Below are positions 28,501 to 40,500 of a stretch of DNA of 64,000 nucleotides, piece after piece (the stretch's first letter is position 1; every line of letters starts with the position of its first letter). The stretch is from Eremophila alpestris peregrina (taxonomy: Eukaryota; Chordata; Aves; Passeriformes; Alaudidae). The notes beneath the pieces are model-generated. The model did no database searches. It was not told the origin of the DNA and saw only the letters and a list, made by a program, of their open reading frames with translations. Both the position numbers and the translations under genes were made by a program. The stretch covers positions 5,050,023-5,114,022 of the forward strand of contig WMCF01000034.1 of assembly GCA_009792885.1 (NCBI GenBank), written 5' to 3'.

Positions 28501-30564
28501 CAAGAGCCTTGATTCTGACTGAGCTAATGGTCGGTTTATGTTTCAGGCAGTTATTGATTGCTGGCTCATGTCTTATTTGTTTTCACTCTCTTATCTTCTT
28601 TGAGCTTGACATGCTCCCTGAATGTTACTAAGGTCTCAGGACTTGCACATTCCACTCACCTAATTGTTCACACCCTCCTGTTCTCTCAAACATGCGCATT
28701 CAGGCAGGAGTAGCACAGTGTGTGGAGCCTTCCAGTTGTTGGCAGAGAGGATCCAAAGGTATTGTCACCACCAAGAGAGGGCCCAAATGAAATACATCTT
28801 GGTTTTAGACACCCATCCATATATGCTGATGTCTTTTCTTTTATCTTAAGCAACCCCACAGTAATAAGAGTCTCGGGATAACAGCCATTCTCTCTCTCAA
28901 AAACCTGAATAAAATGTGGACCATCTCTGGGGCAGACAACATATGAAATTGCTGGAATTTGGCAAGAGCACCACCACGGCCAGACACCTTTAAGCAGGGT
29001 GTTAGAAAACCAAGAATTTGAGACAGAAATAGGGAAAGGTAGACTGTTTGGGAGCCCAGCCTTTCATGTGCAGCTGCAGTGTGTCCTATTGAAGAGTGAA
29101 AAGGGAAAATATAGTCACTTATAGGCTAGGAAAAACGTTAGTTTGTGTGTCAAATACAGACTACCCCTGAACTGTTTTTAAGGTCAAGCACACAAGCAGA
29201 TTCAAGGGCCCGTGCATTTTGCAGTATAACAAAGCCAATAGTTTATGCAAGCTGTTCTTTTTTACCTAGGGAAGTGAAAACCACAGCAGCAAACAAGCTT
29301 CTGTAGAAGCTAACCAGCAAGCAAACAGACAAAAAAACCCCACCTTTCACTTTTCAGATGATGTTTTTTAATAACATGAAGAATTTTCCAGTGAAGGTTG
29401 ATAATCTTCAGATATATAGCTATCCAAAACTGCATTTTCAGGTGAAGTATTATTAACGGGAAAATTTTGGGCAGTCTTATCAAGACTCATCTCTTGAGTT
29501 TCTGGCCCCTGCTGTGAAGTATGGACCTGTTGTTGTGCAGGTCCACGTGAAACCTCAGCCCATCCTACAACGAATCCTGCTTCTAGTCCATTATAAGCAT
29601 CATATTCCATAAAACAATCCTCCTTCTTCCATCTCCTGCCTTCCTCCTTTTGCAGGACTCACACCCCTGCACCCCATCAGGTAATGTCTTCCTCTTCCTC
29701 AAAGGCAGCACCACCAGAGGGAGTGTTTAGAACATGCATACAGACAAGCCATCAGTGCTCCAGCAATGCCTGGATGAGAAGGGGTCATACCTGGAAGTTT
29801 CAGAACACAGCCTGGCTGTTGCAATTCTTTCAAGTTCATCAGCCAAACTAATATTCCTCATGCAGCTAATTTGAGAAAGAAAATCCAGTGAGACTTGATA
29901 ACATGCATCCCTGACATGAAGGGATCTCTTGCTTTCACATAAACCTCCTCTCCAAAACATGGTCATGTCTACACTGATAAATTTTGATTCTAATTTCTAT
30001 GCGGAAAAATAAAATTTTCTCTTCCTATTGTTGGGAACAGCAACGATATTTACCATTGGATATTATCTGAAAAGAAATCCAGACCCTGCAAGACATCTGC
30101 TTTTGAAAAGTCACTTCTTTCAGACAGGAATTGTGCAGACCCTAAAATTTCACTGCTGGGCATGGCAAAACAAGGGAAACAAAGTTTCATGAAAGGAGCA
30201 CGGGCAGTCTCCCATATAGCTAAATACTAGTTTATAATGATATTCATTATTTCAAAAGCCGGAAGAGAAGCATGTTACTCTGCAGAATCCTGTTTTCAGC
30301 ACTTTCCATACATATCTATTACATCTGCATAGGATCTTCAGATCATTTAAAAAAACATTTGGACAATCATTTACTCTGAATTGTACTACATATGTGTTGG
30401 CCTGAGTCATCAACCAGGTGACTGAACTGTCATAGAAAACAGCATACACAAACCAGATCAGCATGTCCCTTAAGAATTTAGAGCATAATAGCTGTTTCCT
30501 TGCTCACTTTCCCCATATTCACTAGATTTAAAAAAAAACAAAACTGTGGATTTTTCACAAAGTT
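28501..30564. other. Gene-free stretch with one protein-like small frame
   Basis: No transposon or RNA gene was recognised. The minus strand at 29368-29610 carries an 80-codon frame with protein-like composition (listed separately). The rest is ordinary AT-rich sequence. Confidence 0.45.
29368..29610 (-). other. Unassigned 80-codon open frame, protein-like
   Basis: A minus-strand frame that begins MEYDAYNGLEAGFVVGWAEV and ends SYISEDYQPSLENSSCY before a TAA stop. The composition (rich in E, Q, N, S, P, few hydrophobic clusters) resembles a hydrophilic protein tail rather than typical random AT-rich translation. The frame is open upstream of the first ATG for about 16 codons (includes GRRWKKEDCF) up to a TGA. 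No strong splice acceptor with a pyrimidine tract is visible just upstream. I do not recognise a family. It may be chance, a lost terminal exon or a small unknown gene. Confidence 0.15.
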
Positions 30565-32130
30565 ACTAGAATGACTAGGTTGGAAGAGACCTTTGAGATC
30601 ATTGAGTCCAATCCATGCCCTAACTCCTCAACTAAACCATGGCACTGGGTGATTCCACCACCTCTCCGGGCAGCCAATTCCAGTACTTTATTACTCTTTC
30701 TGTAAAAACTTTTTCCTAATATCCAGTCTATTCAATCTATCCTTGGTGCATCTTGAGACTGTGTCCTTTCTTTCTGTCAGTTGCTGCCTGGAGAAAGAGA
30801 CCAGCCCCCACCTGACCATAACCACCTTTCAGGCAGTTGTAGAGAGTGATAAGGTCACCTCTGAGTCTCCTTTTCTCCAGGCTAAACAACCCCAGCTCCC
30901 TCAGCTGCTCCTCACAGGGTTTGTGTTCCCAGCCCCTCACCAGCCTCGTTGCCTCCTCTGGACACACTCAAGTGTCTCAAGGCCCTTCCTAAACTGAGGG
31001 CCCAGAACTGGACACAGCACTCGAGGTGTGGCCTCACCAGTGCCCAGTACAGGGGAAGAATGACCTCCCTGCTCCTGCTGGCCACACCATTCCTGATCCA
31101 GACCAGGATGCCCTTGGCCTTCTTGGCCACCAGGGCACAGCTGGCTCATGTTCAGCTGCTGTCACCAGCACCCCCAGGTCCATTTCTGCCTGGGCACTGT
31201 CCAGCCACTCTGTCCCCAGCCTGTAACATGGCAGGGGTTATTGTGGCCAAAGTGCAGGACTCGGCACTTGGACTTATTAAGCTTCATCCTACTGGACTCT
31301 GCCCATCCATCCACCTGTTCCAAGTCCCTCTGAAAAGCCCTCCTACCTTCCAACAGATCAACACATGCTCCCAGCTTAGTGTCATCTGCAAATTTACTAA
31401 TGAAAGACTCAATACGCTCATCCATGTCATCAATAAAAACATTGAACAGGACTGGTCCCAGCACAGATCCCTGAGGGACACCACTGGTGCCTGGCTGCCA
31501 GCTGGATGCAGCACCATTCACCACCACTCTCTGGGCCCGGTCATGCAGCCAGTTCCTAACCCAGCACAGAGTGCTCCTGTCCAAGTGTGGGCTGCCAGCT
31601 TATCTAGGAGTGTGCTGTGGGAGCCAGTGTCAAAGGCCTTGCTGAAATCCAAATAAACAACATCCACAGCATTCCCTGCATCCACTATCATGTGGTCATA
31701 AAAGGTGACCAGGTTGGTCAAACGTGACCTACCCCTCCTAAACCCATGCTGACTGGATCTGATACCTGGCCATCCTGTACGTGTTGCCTGATGACACTCA
31801 ATATAAACTGCTCCATTACTGTACCGGTACTGAGGTCAGGCTAACTGGCCTATAATTACTAGGATCCTCTTTCCCACCCTCTTTTTGAATGGATGTCACA
31901 CTGGCCAGCTTCCAGCCATCTGGAACCTCCCCAGTGAGCCAGGACTGGTGGTAAATGATGGACAGTATCTTTAGAAGCTCATCTGCCAACTCCCTCATCA
32001 CCCTGGGATGGACCCATCTGGTCCCATAGATTTATGATCATCCAAGCAGCTCTCTGACTGCCTCCTCCTGGATGGCAGAGAGACCATTCTGCTCCCTGAC
32101 ATCATCTGCCAACACAGGAGGACAGTTGCC
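30565..32130 (-). mobile_element. CR1 LINE, 3' 1.55 kb with reverse transcriptase
   Basis: A 5'-truncated CR1 on the minus strand. The 3' end is at the left (agaatgactaggttggaaga, then the gagatcattgagtccaat block), followed by the 3' untranslated region and most of the RT part of ORF2. The right edge lies near 32130, after 'ctgccaacacaggagg'. It is closely related to the 1-600 copy. Directly to its right a second CR1 begins in the opposite orientation, separated by roughly 80 bases of sequence I cannot assign. Confidence 0.93.
30600..32001 (-). pseudogene. CR1 ORF2 reverse-transcriptase pseudogene
   Basis: Remnant of the CR1 ORF2 protein. In N-to-C order on the minus strand: RELADELLKILSIIYHQSWL and NYRPVSLTSVP (31816-32001), motif A VYLDFSKAFDT (31518-31721), SGVPQGSVLGPVLFNVFIDD and the catalytic FADD box at 31381-31392 (31162-31584), then the C-terminal region. 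Breaks are visible: near 31587 one base is missing compared with the related copy at 55-70 (aagtgtgggct against aagccacgggct), which shifts the frame between motif A and the rest; further breaks separate 31721 from 31816 and the C-terminal part. The N-terminal endonuclease is absent. A non-functional but relatively well-kept copy. Confidence 0.9.
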
Positions 32131-32213
32131 ATCTTCCCACTAAAGACCACTCAAGCAGCTCAAAGCTGACCAGAGATGGCATTTTTCTCTGCTTGCATTC
32201 ACCACCCCATTCA
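32131..32213. other. Short unassigned spacer between two CR1 copies
   Basis: About 80 bases between the left, minus-strand CR1 and the right, plus-strand CR1. It may be host DNA or an unrecognised part of either element. Confidence 0.4.
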
Positions 32214-32829
32214 CTTCATGAAGTTTTACATAGAAAAGTGCTGGATTTTGCACCTGAGACAGAGCAACTCCGGACATATAGACAGAGTGGGGAAGGAGAC
32301 ATTGTAGAGACATGACATGGAAAGGTACCTGGGGGTCCTTGTTGAGGTAAGGTTGAACATGAGCCAGCGGTGCCCTGGCATCCAGAAGCTGTCCTGGAGG
32401 GCATCAGGCACAGCATCACCAAGCAAGGGAGGGGATTGTCTCACTCTGCTTTGCACTGGGGCAGGTTCATCTAGAGTTCTGGGGGCAGTTTTGGGTGTTA
32501 CAATATAAAAAACAGACATTAAGCTCTTAGAGAGCACCCAGAGTACGACCATGAGGCCAGAGAAGGGCCTGGAGCAGAAGCCTTACAAGGAGCAACTGAG
32601 GACACTTGGTCTGTTTAGCCTGGAGGAGACTGAGGAGAGACCCCATTACTGCTAAAACTTCCTTGTGAGGGGAAGAACAGGGCAGGCACTAATCTCTTCT
32701 CTTTGGTGCCCAGTAGCAGGACCCGAGGGAAAGGCACAAAGCCTCAGGGGAGATTTGCGCTGGATAGTTAGAAAATGTTCTTCACCCAGAGTGTGGTTGA
32801 GTGCTGGAACAGGCTTCCCAGGAAAGTGG
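32214..32829 (+). mobile_element. CR1 LINE, left part (interrupted by LTR)
   Basis: A plus-strand CR1 that starts within the ORF2 C-terminal coding part (cttcatgaagttttacatag; later 'tacctgggggtccttgttga' and 'gagcaactgaggacacttgg') and runs to 'caggcttcccaggaaagtgg', where it is interrupted by the LTR at 32830-34384. The same element continues at 34385. It is 5' truncated and too decayed to encode protein. Confidence 0.9.
32825..32829. repeat. Left target-site duplication (agtgg)
   Basis: Five bases identical to 34385-34389 and native to the interrupted CR1. One extra a could belong to either the duplication or the LTR end. Confidence 0.85.
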
Positions 32830-32944
32830 TGTTATGGTTTAGCATAACTTTCAGTTAAAAGAAGGAATCAGTTATCTGCAAGGACCTTAGATTGACACAT
32901 GGTTCAGCCAGTGAAAAGAGTTCGTTTTCGTGAATGAGCACGTT

Positions 32945-32951
32945 TATAAAA
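32945..32951 (+). promoter_or_regulatory. LTR TATA box
   Basis: tataaaa, 115 bases from the left end of the LTR; transcription would be expected to start about 25-30 bases further on. No activity can be inferred from sequence alone. Confidence 0.6.
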
Positions 32952-33048
32952 GCTGGGGATTTTGGGAACTGGTTCTTCTTTTCGCTGCTGGCCTCAGGAG
33001 AGGTGGGGGGCAGCCCCAGCTCCGTCCCGGCCGGGGGGAGCTGGGGTT

Positions 33049-33078
33049 CCGCCGGGCTCCGCCGGGCTCTGCCGGGCC
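33049..33078 (+). repeat. 10-base GC-rich tandem repeat in the LTR
   Basis: Three copies of ccgccgggct (third copy ctgccgggcc) inside the most GC-rich part of the LTR. Confidence 0.85.
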
Positions 33079-33304
33079 CCTGGCCTAGCTTGGAATATCT
33101 GCTGTGCTCAGTGACTCTTGGGCAGAGAGGGAGGCAGAGCTGTGTGCTCCAACTCCACTTGGACTGAGTTCCAGCCGCTGTTCGTGGGGGACTGCAGCTG
33201 ATTTCTCCCTCCACTGTCTTCTACCTGGAGCGGCTCCGAGCCCGGGTTGAGCCTACCCCAAATGAGACCGAGGGGTTTAAGGGGTGGAAGCTGCATCCAC
33301 CACC

Positions 33305-33409
33305 ATGGGAGCCATCGTGACCTCAGCCCCCGTTCCTGTTTCTTCCCCCAGCCCCCTCCGCCGTGTGGCCTCGGAGCTTTTCAAGAGCTGCTGCCATCAC
33401 CCAGCCTAG
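33305..33409 (+). other. Short open frame in LTR with Kozak-like start
   Basis: The first good ATG after the TATA box, in the context caccatggga, opens a 34-codon frame beginning MGAIVTS and ending at TAG (33407-33409). A glycine at position 2 and threonine at 6 match an N-myristoylation pattern such as begins many retroviral Gag proteins, but the frame is short, ends in mid-LTR and may be chance. Confidence 0.15.
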
Positions 33410-34256
33410 AGCAGGGGACCATCCCCGAGCTACAGTTAACTCTGTCCTTGCCAAGGTGAAGCTTGCAGAACACTGATCCTTCTAGGGAGTGAAGAAGATG
33501 TCATGGTAGAGACATTTCTATTGAGGCTACATGAAGACACTGAGGTCTGTGAAAGAGGTGTTGTATCTTAAGGGATGGGGAGATGAGAAGATGCACTTTG
33601 GCTGAAAATCTTTTGTGAATTGTGGTAACAAACTGTGCTAGATATCTTTAAACCATGGAGAAGATGAACTGGGGAAATAATTGTTCAGATTGGTAATTTT
33701 TGAGTAGAGGTATTTGCAATAGACTAAGTAGATATAGATGAAGCAGTGACCCTGTGGTCCCCTGAGGCATCTTGAGTAAGATGCTTGATGTGATACAAGT
33801 CTTCTGCGCTAGTGTTTTGAGTAAAAGTGAGAGATGTTTCTGCCCTAGAATGGGATGAAGAGTATCCTTTACACCTGAACTGTTAATTTTAAAAATAACA
33901 CCCCAGAATGCATAGAGTCCATGATCCAAGTGCAGCTGATGAGAAAAACTGCACTTTATGGGAGAACCACAGAGACAGAATTTTGTTTCTGGGCTTCTGT
34001 TTTGAATTTTGTTTCTCTCTTCTGTGAGAGCTAAGAACCACGAGTAGACTGTTTTTGTCCTTGTGGAGAGTTACCATAACCAGAAGAAACTTCTCTCTCT
34101 AAAGAGGTTGATGGTAAGAAGTACAGACCTTAGGTTCTGAGTTCTTGCCTTTATAAATGTCTGTAAAGAAGAAAAGAAGCTGGTGGGAGAGGGGGAAAAT
34201 GTTTCGGACGTTTCATTTTGATTCTTTGGTTTTTTTCCCCCTCCCTGTTTCCTTTT

Positions 34257-34300
34257 AATAAGGAAACAGTGTTTTAATACGGAAACAGTGTGTGAATAAA
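34257..34300 (+). terminator. LTR poly-A signal within a 19-base tandem duplication
   Basis: AATAAA at 34295-34300 is the LTR polyadenylation signal. It is preceded by two 19-base tandem units (34257-34275 and 34276-34294) that each begin with an AATAAA-like hexamer (aataag, aatacg), so the signal hexamer region is present three times in a row. Confidence 0.65.
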
Positions 34301-34384
34301 CTATCTTTATATCTTTTAAGTTTGAGCCTGCTTTGCTTTTCTTTTAATCCTATCTCACAGCAGAAAAACCCTGAAACCACCACA

Positions 34385-34389
34385 AGTGG
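34385..34389. repeat. Right target-site duplication (agtgg)
   Basis: Matches 32825-32829; lies between the LTR end and the resumed CR1. Confidence 0.85.
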
Positions 34390-34530
34390 TCACAGAACCA
34401 CTTTCTAGTTCAAGAAACATTCAACCAATGCTCTGAGGCACACAGTGTGATTATTGGAGTGTCCATCACAGGGCCAGGAGTTGGACTTCCCGATGGATCT
34501 TCTCCATTTCAAGATAGTCTATGATTCTTG
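34385..34530 (+). mobile_element. CR1 LINE, right part (3' end)
   Basis: The continuation of the plus-strand CR1 after the LTR: agtggtcacagaaccacttt, then 'gggccaggagttggacttcc', and the terminal 'tctatgattcttgat'. Removing the LTR and one agtgg gives the normal order of a CR1 3' region, which confirms the insertion. Confidence 0.92.
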
Positions 34531-37500
34531 ATCGTTAATCAAATTCTTTTCAAGAATCATATAATCAGCTGCTGCTTTTGCCATTTTCTGGCTATTTTGA
34601 AGTGCAAAAACTAAGACTTCACATTCCCTTGTATGCTGGAGCATGTAGGAGCTAAGATTTTCAAAAGGCAGCTCTTAGATCGGATCTGGAGCAGCTGTCT
34701 TTTTTGCTGTGGTATCATCTGGCCATTATGGGGAGAAAGGAGAGCTGAAAGCTGAGTTATATGCAGGGCAGTTTGCACCAAGGCTAGATATCCACATATA
34801 TGTGGAACAGTGCATGCTCCCCTTTCTAGGCTGTCTTTTACAAGCATGTTCTGGGATGTATATTACTGTCCCTGGATCAAGTTTCAACTTCAGTGTTGCA
34901 ATCGATGGTTCTTTAAATGTTGACTGTAGAACTAGTGCAGCATGTGGGAGCAGCATGTCATTATCAAATGATAATATTACCACCTCAGTTTGACTGCATA
35001 TGGAATAAGTCTATATAATGCAGCTAACATTGAGAAGACATGCATTCAAAGACAAACTCTAGATCACTTCAGCATAATGAACTAACAATAAATCCAGTGA
35101 ATGAATTACAAACCTCCTTAAGAAACTATTCTCCTGAAGTATGCAGGTAAGCCTAAAATATACAGGTGAGGAACACTTGAATCTTAATACAAAGGTGGTG
35201 AAATGTATAATGTTTATTATATATAACTGCAATGACATTCCTCTTCCTTGAAAATTCTGTAAGCCAGGTATGCATAAGGAGACACAAGAACAAAAGGGTG
35301 GGGGCAGAAAATATAAAATTCATGTATATTTTGTTAACACGATCTATTGTGTTAGATTGTCACAGAAAATGCAGTTCTCTAATTATAAGTTTCAGGAATC
35401 CTCTGATGTGCCATTAATGTCAGTTCTCAGAGAAAACTGTGATCCTAGAAAAGTGGAAAGTGAATGGTTTTTGTAGTCTGGAAATCAGATTGTGTGTGAC
35501 TTTTTTCCAATGGCTTTTAGTTTGGCTGAAGAGTACATTTTTAATAGATGTGCAGGAACACAGTAATCTATCTTTGCAGGACATCTCGACCAACAGGGCA
35601 ATGTTGTCATTTAAAATGTTCTTTCAAAATTATTATTACACTAATAAGTTACATCAGTACAAGGCAATATTGTACTAGTACTGGTAATTATCTGGAGATT
35701 TGGTGGAGACAGAGAAAACAGCCTAGTTCTTCTCTACCTTAAATTGGTTTAAAACATCAATAATGCATCAAAATGTAGGGTTTGTAGTGGTGTATAAGTG
35801 GTATAAACAGTATGTAAGAATGTGCAGTCACTACTAGCAGCCCAAAAGAAATTCATTTTGTTTAGGATTGTCATTTAAGGACAGGAAAAATAGATTGGAA
35901 CAGAACATTGTAAGCAAAATTGTTAAGATAATAACCCTGTGATAACAGAAAATATCTGCAGCAAAGAATGAATACTAACTGTCCAAGTTCAAAAGTGCTA
36001 CAATGCCTTGGCAATTTAAGAACTTCCACTTTTGAGTGTAGGTGTGATAGGCAAGACAGGTGCCTCCTTCCTGCAGGATTATCCTTGTTTTACTCACCAG
36101 GAGCCTGCCTTTGCCAGTCCCCGGGACACAGCACGGTGGCAGCTGGCCACTGGCTGGAAGCCTCCTGCCCCAGGATTCCCAGGCTACATAACAGGAAGGA
36201 GACCTGCAGGAGGTGTTGATGGAGACAGATGTTTCTTGTGCAGCGGCTGTCTCCAAAGGCAGCAGTGCACAGACTGGTTGATTTTCTCTCAGAAATTCAG
36301 AAGAAATGCAAGAAATTTATAAGTCTGATTAAGGAGGAGAACTGACAGCCAGGATAAAACAGCGCTGGAGGGAAATCCCCAAATAACTGAATTGCAAAAA
36401 CTTCATGCTCTGGAGCAACCCAGCCTGTAGCAGAACTGGAAATGGAGAGAGAAAATTGTCAGTGGGACACAGCAGAGATGTGGAAGTCCTACCTCCATCA
36501 GGAGGAGCTGGCCGCAGTGCACTGCGGAGCTGGGACAGGCTGTGCCACCAAAGAAAGGCATTGCAGAAAACGAAGTGGCAGGAAGGCACAATTAAGTCCC
36601 GGATGCATGAGGGAGATCAGGTGATGAGGACAGTCTAGCTTTGAACAAACCCATCCTTGAAAGAGTTCTCACAAAGACAAAGGTTCAGTATTTAAAACAT
36701 TGCCAGGATGCTTTTCCTGGCATTGGAGCTGGAGGCAGTGGAAGTTAGGGAATCCCACAGAGGTGTCTGTGCTGTTCACAGGGATCCTAATGCTGCCAGC
36801 AGTGTGGATTGTGGGTGCCCTAATGCACCTAGGGTCACCATGGCAAAGCTGCAAACACCATGTGCGTGACGCATGCTTAGAAACAAAGCAATGGCAAGGT
36901 CATATGTTACATCCTCCAGTCTTGCAAGTCTGCGAAGAAATATGGGAAGAACAAAGCCAGATGTGATTTCCAAGCAAGTGAATATTTTGTGAAGCAATGT
37001 GTGATGACAATATTTCCAAACTAGAATTAGGATGGTATACACTTGCTTTCAGTCAGCTTTTCTGGGTTTAAGCTACTTTAATTTTATATTTGTTTTCTGC
37101 TTTTTAAGCACTGCTAAAATATACCACCATCCAAACTAAATAGTTTATCTGCCTTCAGCATCTGCATTTGTGTGGTTGTGTGCACTTCACAGTAACACAG
37201 AGTTATCAGCACACACTTAGGTGTACACCCTGTGACCACAAAACCACCCTGTTCTGTTCCCTGTGCAGAAGGGCAGAGTGCCTCTGTAGCCTGCACACAC
37301 TCACGTGTCTCCCAGCAGAGCATCAGGATGTGGAAGGCAGAAACACTTGTCTGAGTAAGAGCATTTGGGCAGACACTGGACATCATCCTATGAATCTGGA
37401 GTGATCATGCCACTAGAATGCTACTAGGCTTCAATAGTAGCTAACACTGGGCTTAGACTAAGGCACAAGAATTAATTGACTGTATAGTAGAGAGAAAAGC

Positions 37501-40500
37501 TGGCATAAAGGTATACTGTGTATTGTTGCTTACTTAACAGGGTTACACCAACACTGATAAAAATATCAATCCATTCATCTGAAAAAGCAAAACAGCAAAC
37601 AATTTAGAGAGGGAATCCAGCCCAATTATTCTTTGTGAAAAAATGTTCCCTCCTCTTCAGCCCCTTACATGCCCCACTGAGCAGGACAAAAATTTCCAAA
37701 ACAATGATGGTAAAAGAATTTCAATTCCTGTATCTGTTTTCATTTAGCAAATACTTACCAAGCTACTTCAGATATTTTAAAGAGGTATTTTTGTCTTCCT
37801 TTTTAGCAGACAACTTGCAGGACCTACTAGTACAAATGTAGTGATCATTAATTTGATATACCAGAAAAGAATCAATGTAGTTTAATTCAAACATAATAAT
37901 AGTACTGATGCAATTGTCCCCATAAAATCTAAATAAGTATCTATATTGTGTTTTATCTTTATCTCAAGAAATGGAACTGGCGCCCACAGATGAGATGAAC
38001 CACATATGATTTACACAAAGCAGCATTCTAAGCTTTCTATTCTGTCTTCTAGCCCAAACCACTGCATTTCTGGTGGCATGCCATGGGCTCCATAGTTCAA
38101 GTTTTTAAAAAGTGCTTCCAGAGAGTATCACTTTGTGTACCAAAACCATTCTGATTCCAGAGCTGATAGCTGCAATGATGTTTTGGTGTGCTATGAAGGA
38201 AATTCAGAGATATCCTTTGAGAAACCAAGCAACTGAAATTGCAACAGACTATATTTAATTTGTATATTGTGGACTCATTTTGTCACAAAGGGAGAGATAA
38301 TGTTACTTTGTACAGACATAGATTCTGAACTCTCTTTCAAAGACAATTTTCCTCTACTGAACATATGAATCCTACCTTAGAATTACAGTAGACAGAATAA
38401 TTTATTATACTTAGCATTTTTTTCCTGCAAGTTACTCAGTTTCTGATTTTATATATTAATTCTTTTTCCAGAACTCTTTTGGAGCAGTGCCATGACTATT
38501 CTTAAGTAATTCTTGGCAAGCACAAGCAGCAATTACCACACACACTGTGCCTCCAATGTTTCATATTCTATATTTTTAATAAAAGATTTCTTAATTTTCA
38601 GTGCACAAAAGCCATGATATTGTTTTCATGTCCCAGTGAACATTCCTCTAAAGATGTTATTTCAGAGGTTGTGCACAGGTGTGTTGTTAAAGACTGGATT
38701 CAGAGTCATGGCAAAAATACACGTTTGCACGTTCAAAACATGTTACATATGAATATTCTCAAATTTGTTTGGAATGCATTCTTTCTGTGGCACTGCTACC
38801 AGCATTTTTATTAGAGTACCCCAATGGGATTACATGAAAGGAAGGTAAACACAACCAAAACACGTCTATTTTTATGTGATCAAATATTCTCAGAAATTCT
38901 TTGCCTTGTTAATGAAAACCTTTGTATTCTGTTCTGAGAGGATATGCCAGATCCACACATATTGTTTCTGCCAAGACATGTTGTGTTAACCTGTAATGAG
39001 CAATGTGAAAGAAGCAGAAGTCATTTTATTTGCCCTTGTGGTGTGACTCAGCCAGGTCTCCAAGGTAAGGTGCCATTGCTTTACAGAGCAGCTTTGTACA
39101 TGTAATAAATGTTTACAATGACAATTTATGACAGACCTGACATGTATTTTAATAGATTATGAGAAATTAAGAAATTATTGATTTAAGAAATTATTAATTT
39201 AAGAAAATATTAATTTAAGAAAAATGTTGCAAAATGAATTCTAGACATCAACAGCACCCTGGATAAATCTGTGTAGTAAATCATTGAAACTGGAGATTAA
39301 ATTAAATTATAGTAAATTAACAAATTTACTTTAAATTTGCAAAAGTGTAGCTGGTTTTAAAGGCTGTAGCAGTGGAGATGGTTTGAAGAATAACAGTGCT
39401 GGAATTCCTTAAGAATCTTCGCATGACTCTTCTTTTAAATTTTCAATAATCATTATTTAGGGCTTTAGGAAGGAAACCTGAGCTTGATATCAGTGCAACA
39501 AGTTATGTTAATTATGATGAGAGAGCTGGAAGGCATTGCTAAGGCAGGTGAAAACTATCATACAGAAAGTACTCTGAGGAAAAAAAATTTTAAAAGTGGG
39601 ATGAAATTCAATAGCTGAAAATAGGATGTCATGCACAAGGGATTAATCTCAGTATTCTGATACAAGGAAAAGACCTTTTGGTGAAAGTGATTCAGAAATA
39701 GAAGGATGTAAGTACCTCTCAGCTCATGGGAGATTTGCTGTGCATCACAGGCATAACACAGGCACAGCCACAGGCAAACTGGTGTGTGAACGCACACCAG
39801 GGTGTCCTAAATGTAGTATTTCCATCAGAAATAGGGAAGGTCATGACAGTTTACAATTCCTTAACCGTGGTACAGTGCACATCTGAATCATTCACTCTCA
39901 GAGGGACTGAAATGTGAAATGGAGTAATGAAGGAAATTAGGATTCTGTTATCATCTGACGTGAGAAACGATTGGCTTTGCATGTTAGTGAAATAGAAGTT
40001 GGAGGTCATTCTCTACATTGGACTGTGCAAATACGTCAGAAGGAATACAGCTGAAATGGGGAGCATGTCATAACCTTCAGACCTCCTGATTTCTGGAGCA
40101 ACCCAGCAGCTCCATGAGCACTGTGGCCTCTCTTATCCAGAGGCTCTCTATCCTCTTATTTACATAGCAACAAACATTGTTCTCTGCCAAAACGTTCACA
40201 GAGACAGTTACCCACAGGTGAAGTGGTAGGGAAGCACAGACACACCAGCTGTGCACTGGATCCCTTCAGCTTTTCCTGCTGATTTATGAGAAGTTGTTTT
40301 AGTTAGTGGTCATTGCTTGTTTCCTCTGGTGAACAGGAAGATGCTGGTTGGATGGATGGATCCAGCTCATGGGCCATGTTGGGTTACAGGGCTACTAGAA
40401 TACTGCTAATACCCTAATAACCACTTCATACCTTTTACTGTGGGGTTCGTTTGTACAGAGCAGAAACCTCAGAAGAAAGCATGCAAAGAGTAGTTACTGT

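Larger units (their letters stand above)
32830..34384 (+). mobile_element. Solo LTR of an endogenous retrovirus-like element
   Basis: A 1,555-base block that begins tgttatggttt and ends aaaccaccaca, giving the TG...CA ends and imperfect inverted termini expected of an LTR. It is flanked on both sides by agtgg (32825-32829 and 34385-34389), a 5-base target duplication, and the CR1 it interrupts joins perfectly across it. Orientation is plus: a TATA box (32945-32951) lies near the left end and AATAAA (34295-34300) near the right end. No primer-binding site, internal gene region or second LTR is present, so it most likely formed by recombination between two LTRs of a provirus. I cannot name the family. 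The length between TATA and AATAAA (about 1.35 kb) is unusually long for an LTR R region. Confidence 0.88.

Noticed and set aside
30949..31656. Plus-strand open frame of 235 codons
   Set aside because: Antisense to the CR1 reverse-transcriptase remnant, which has the recognisable motifs on the minus strand.
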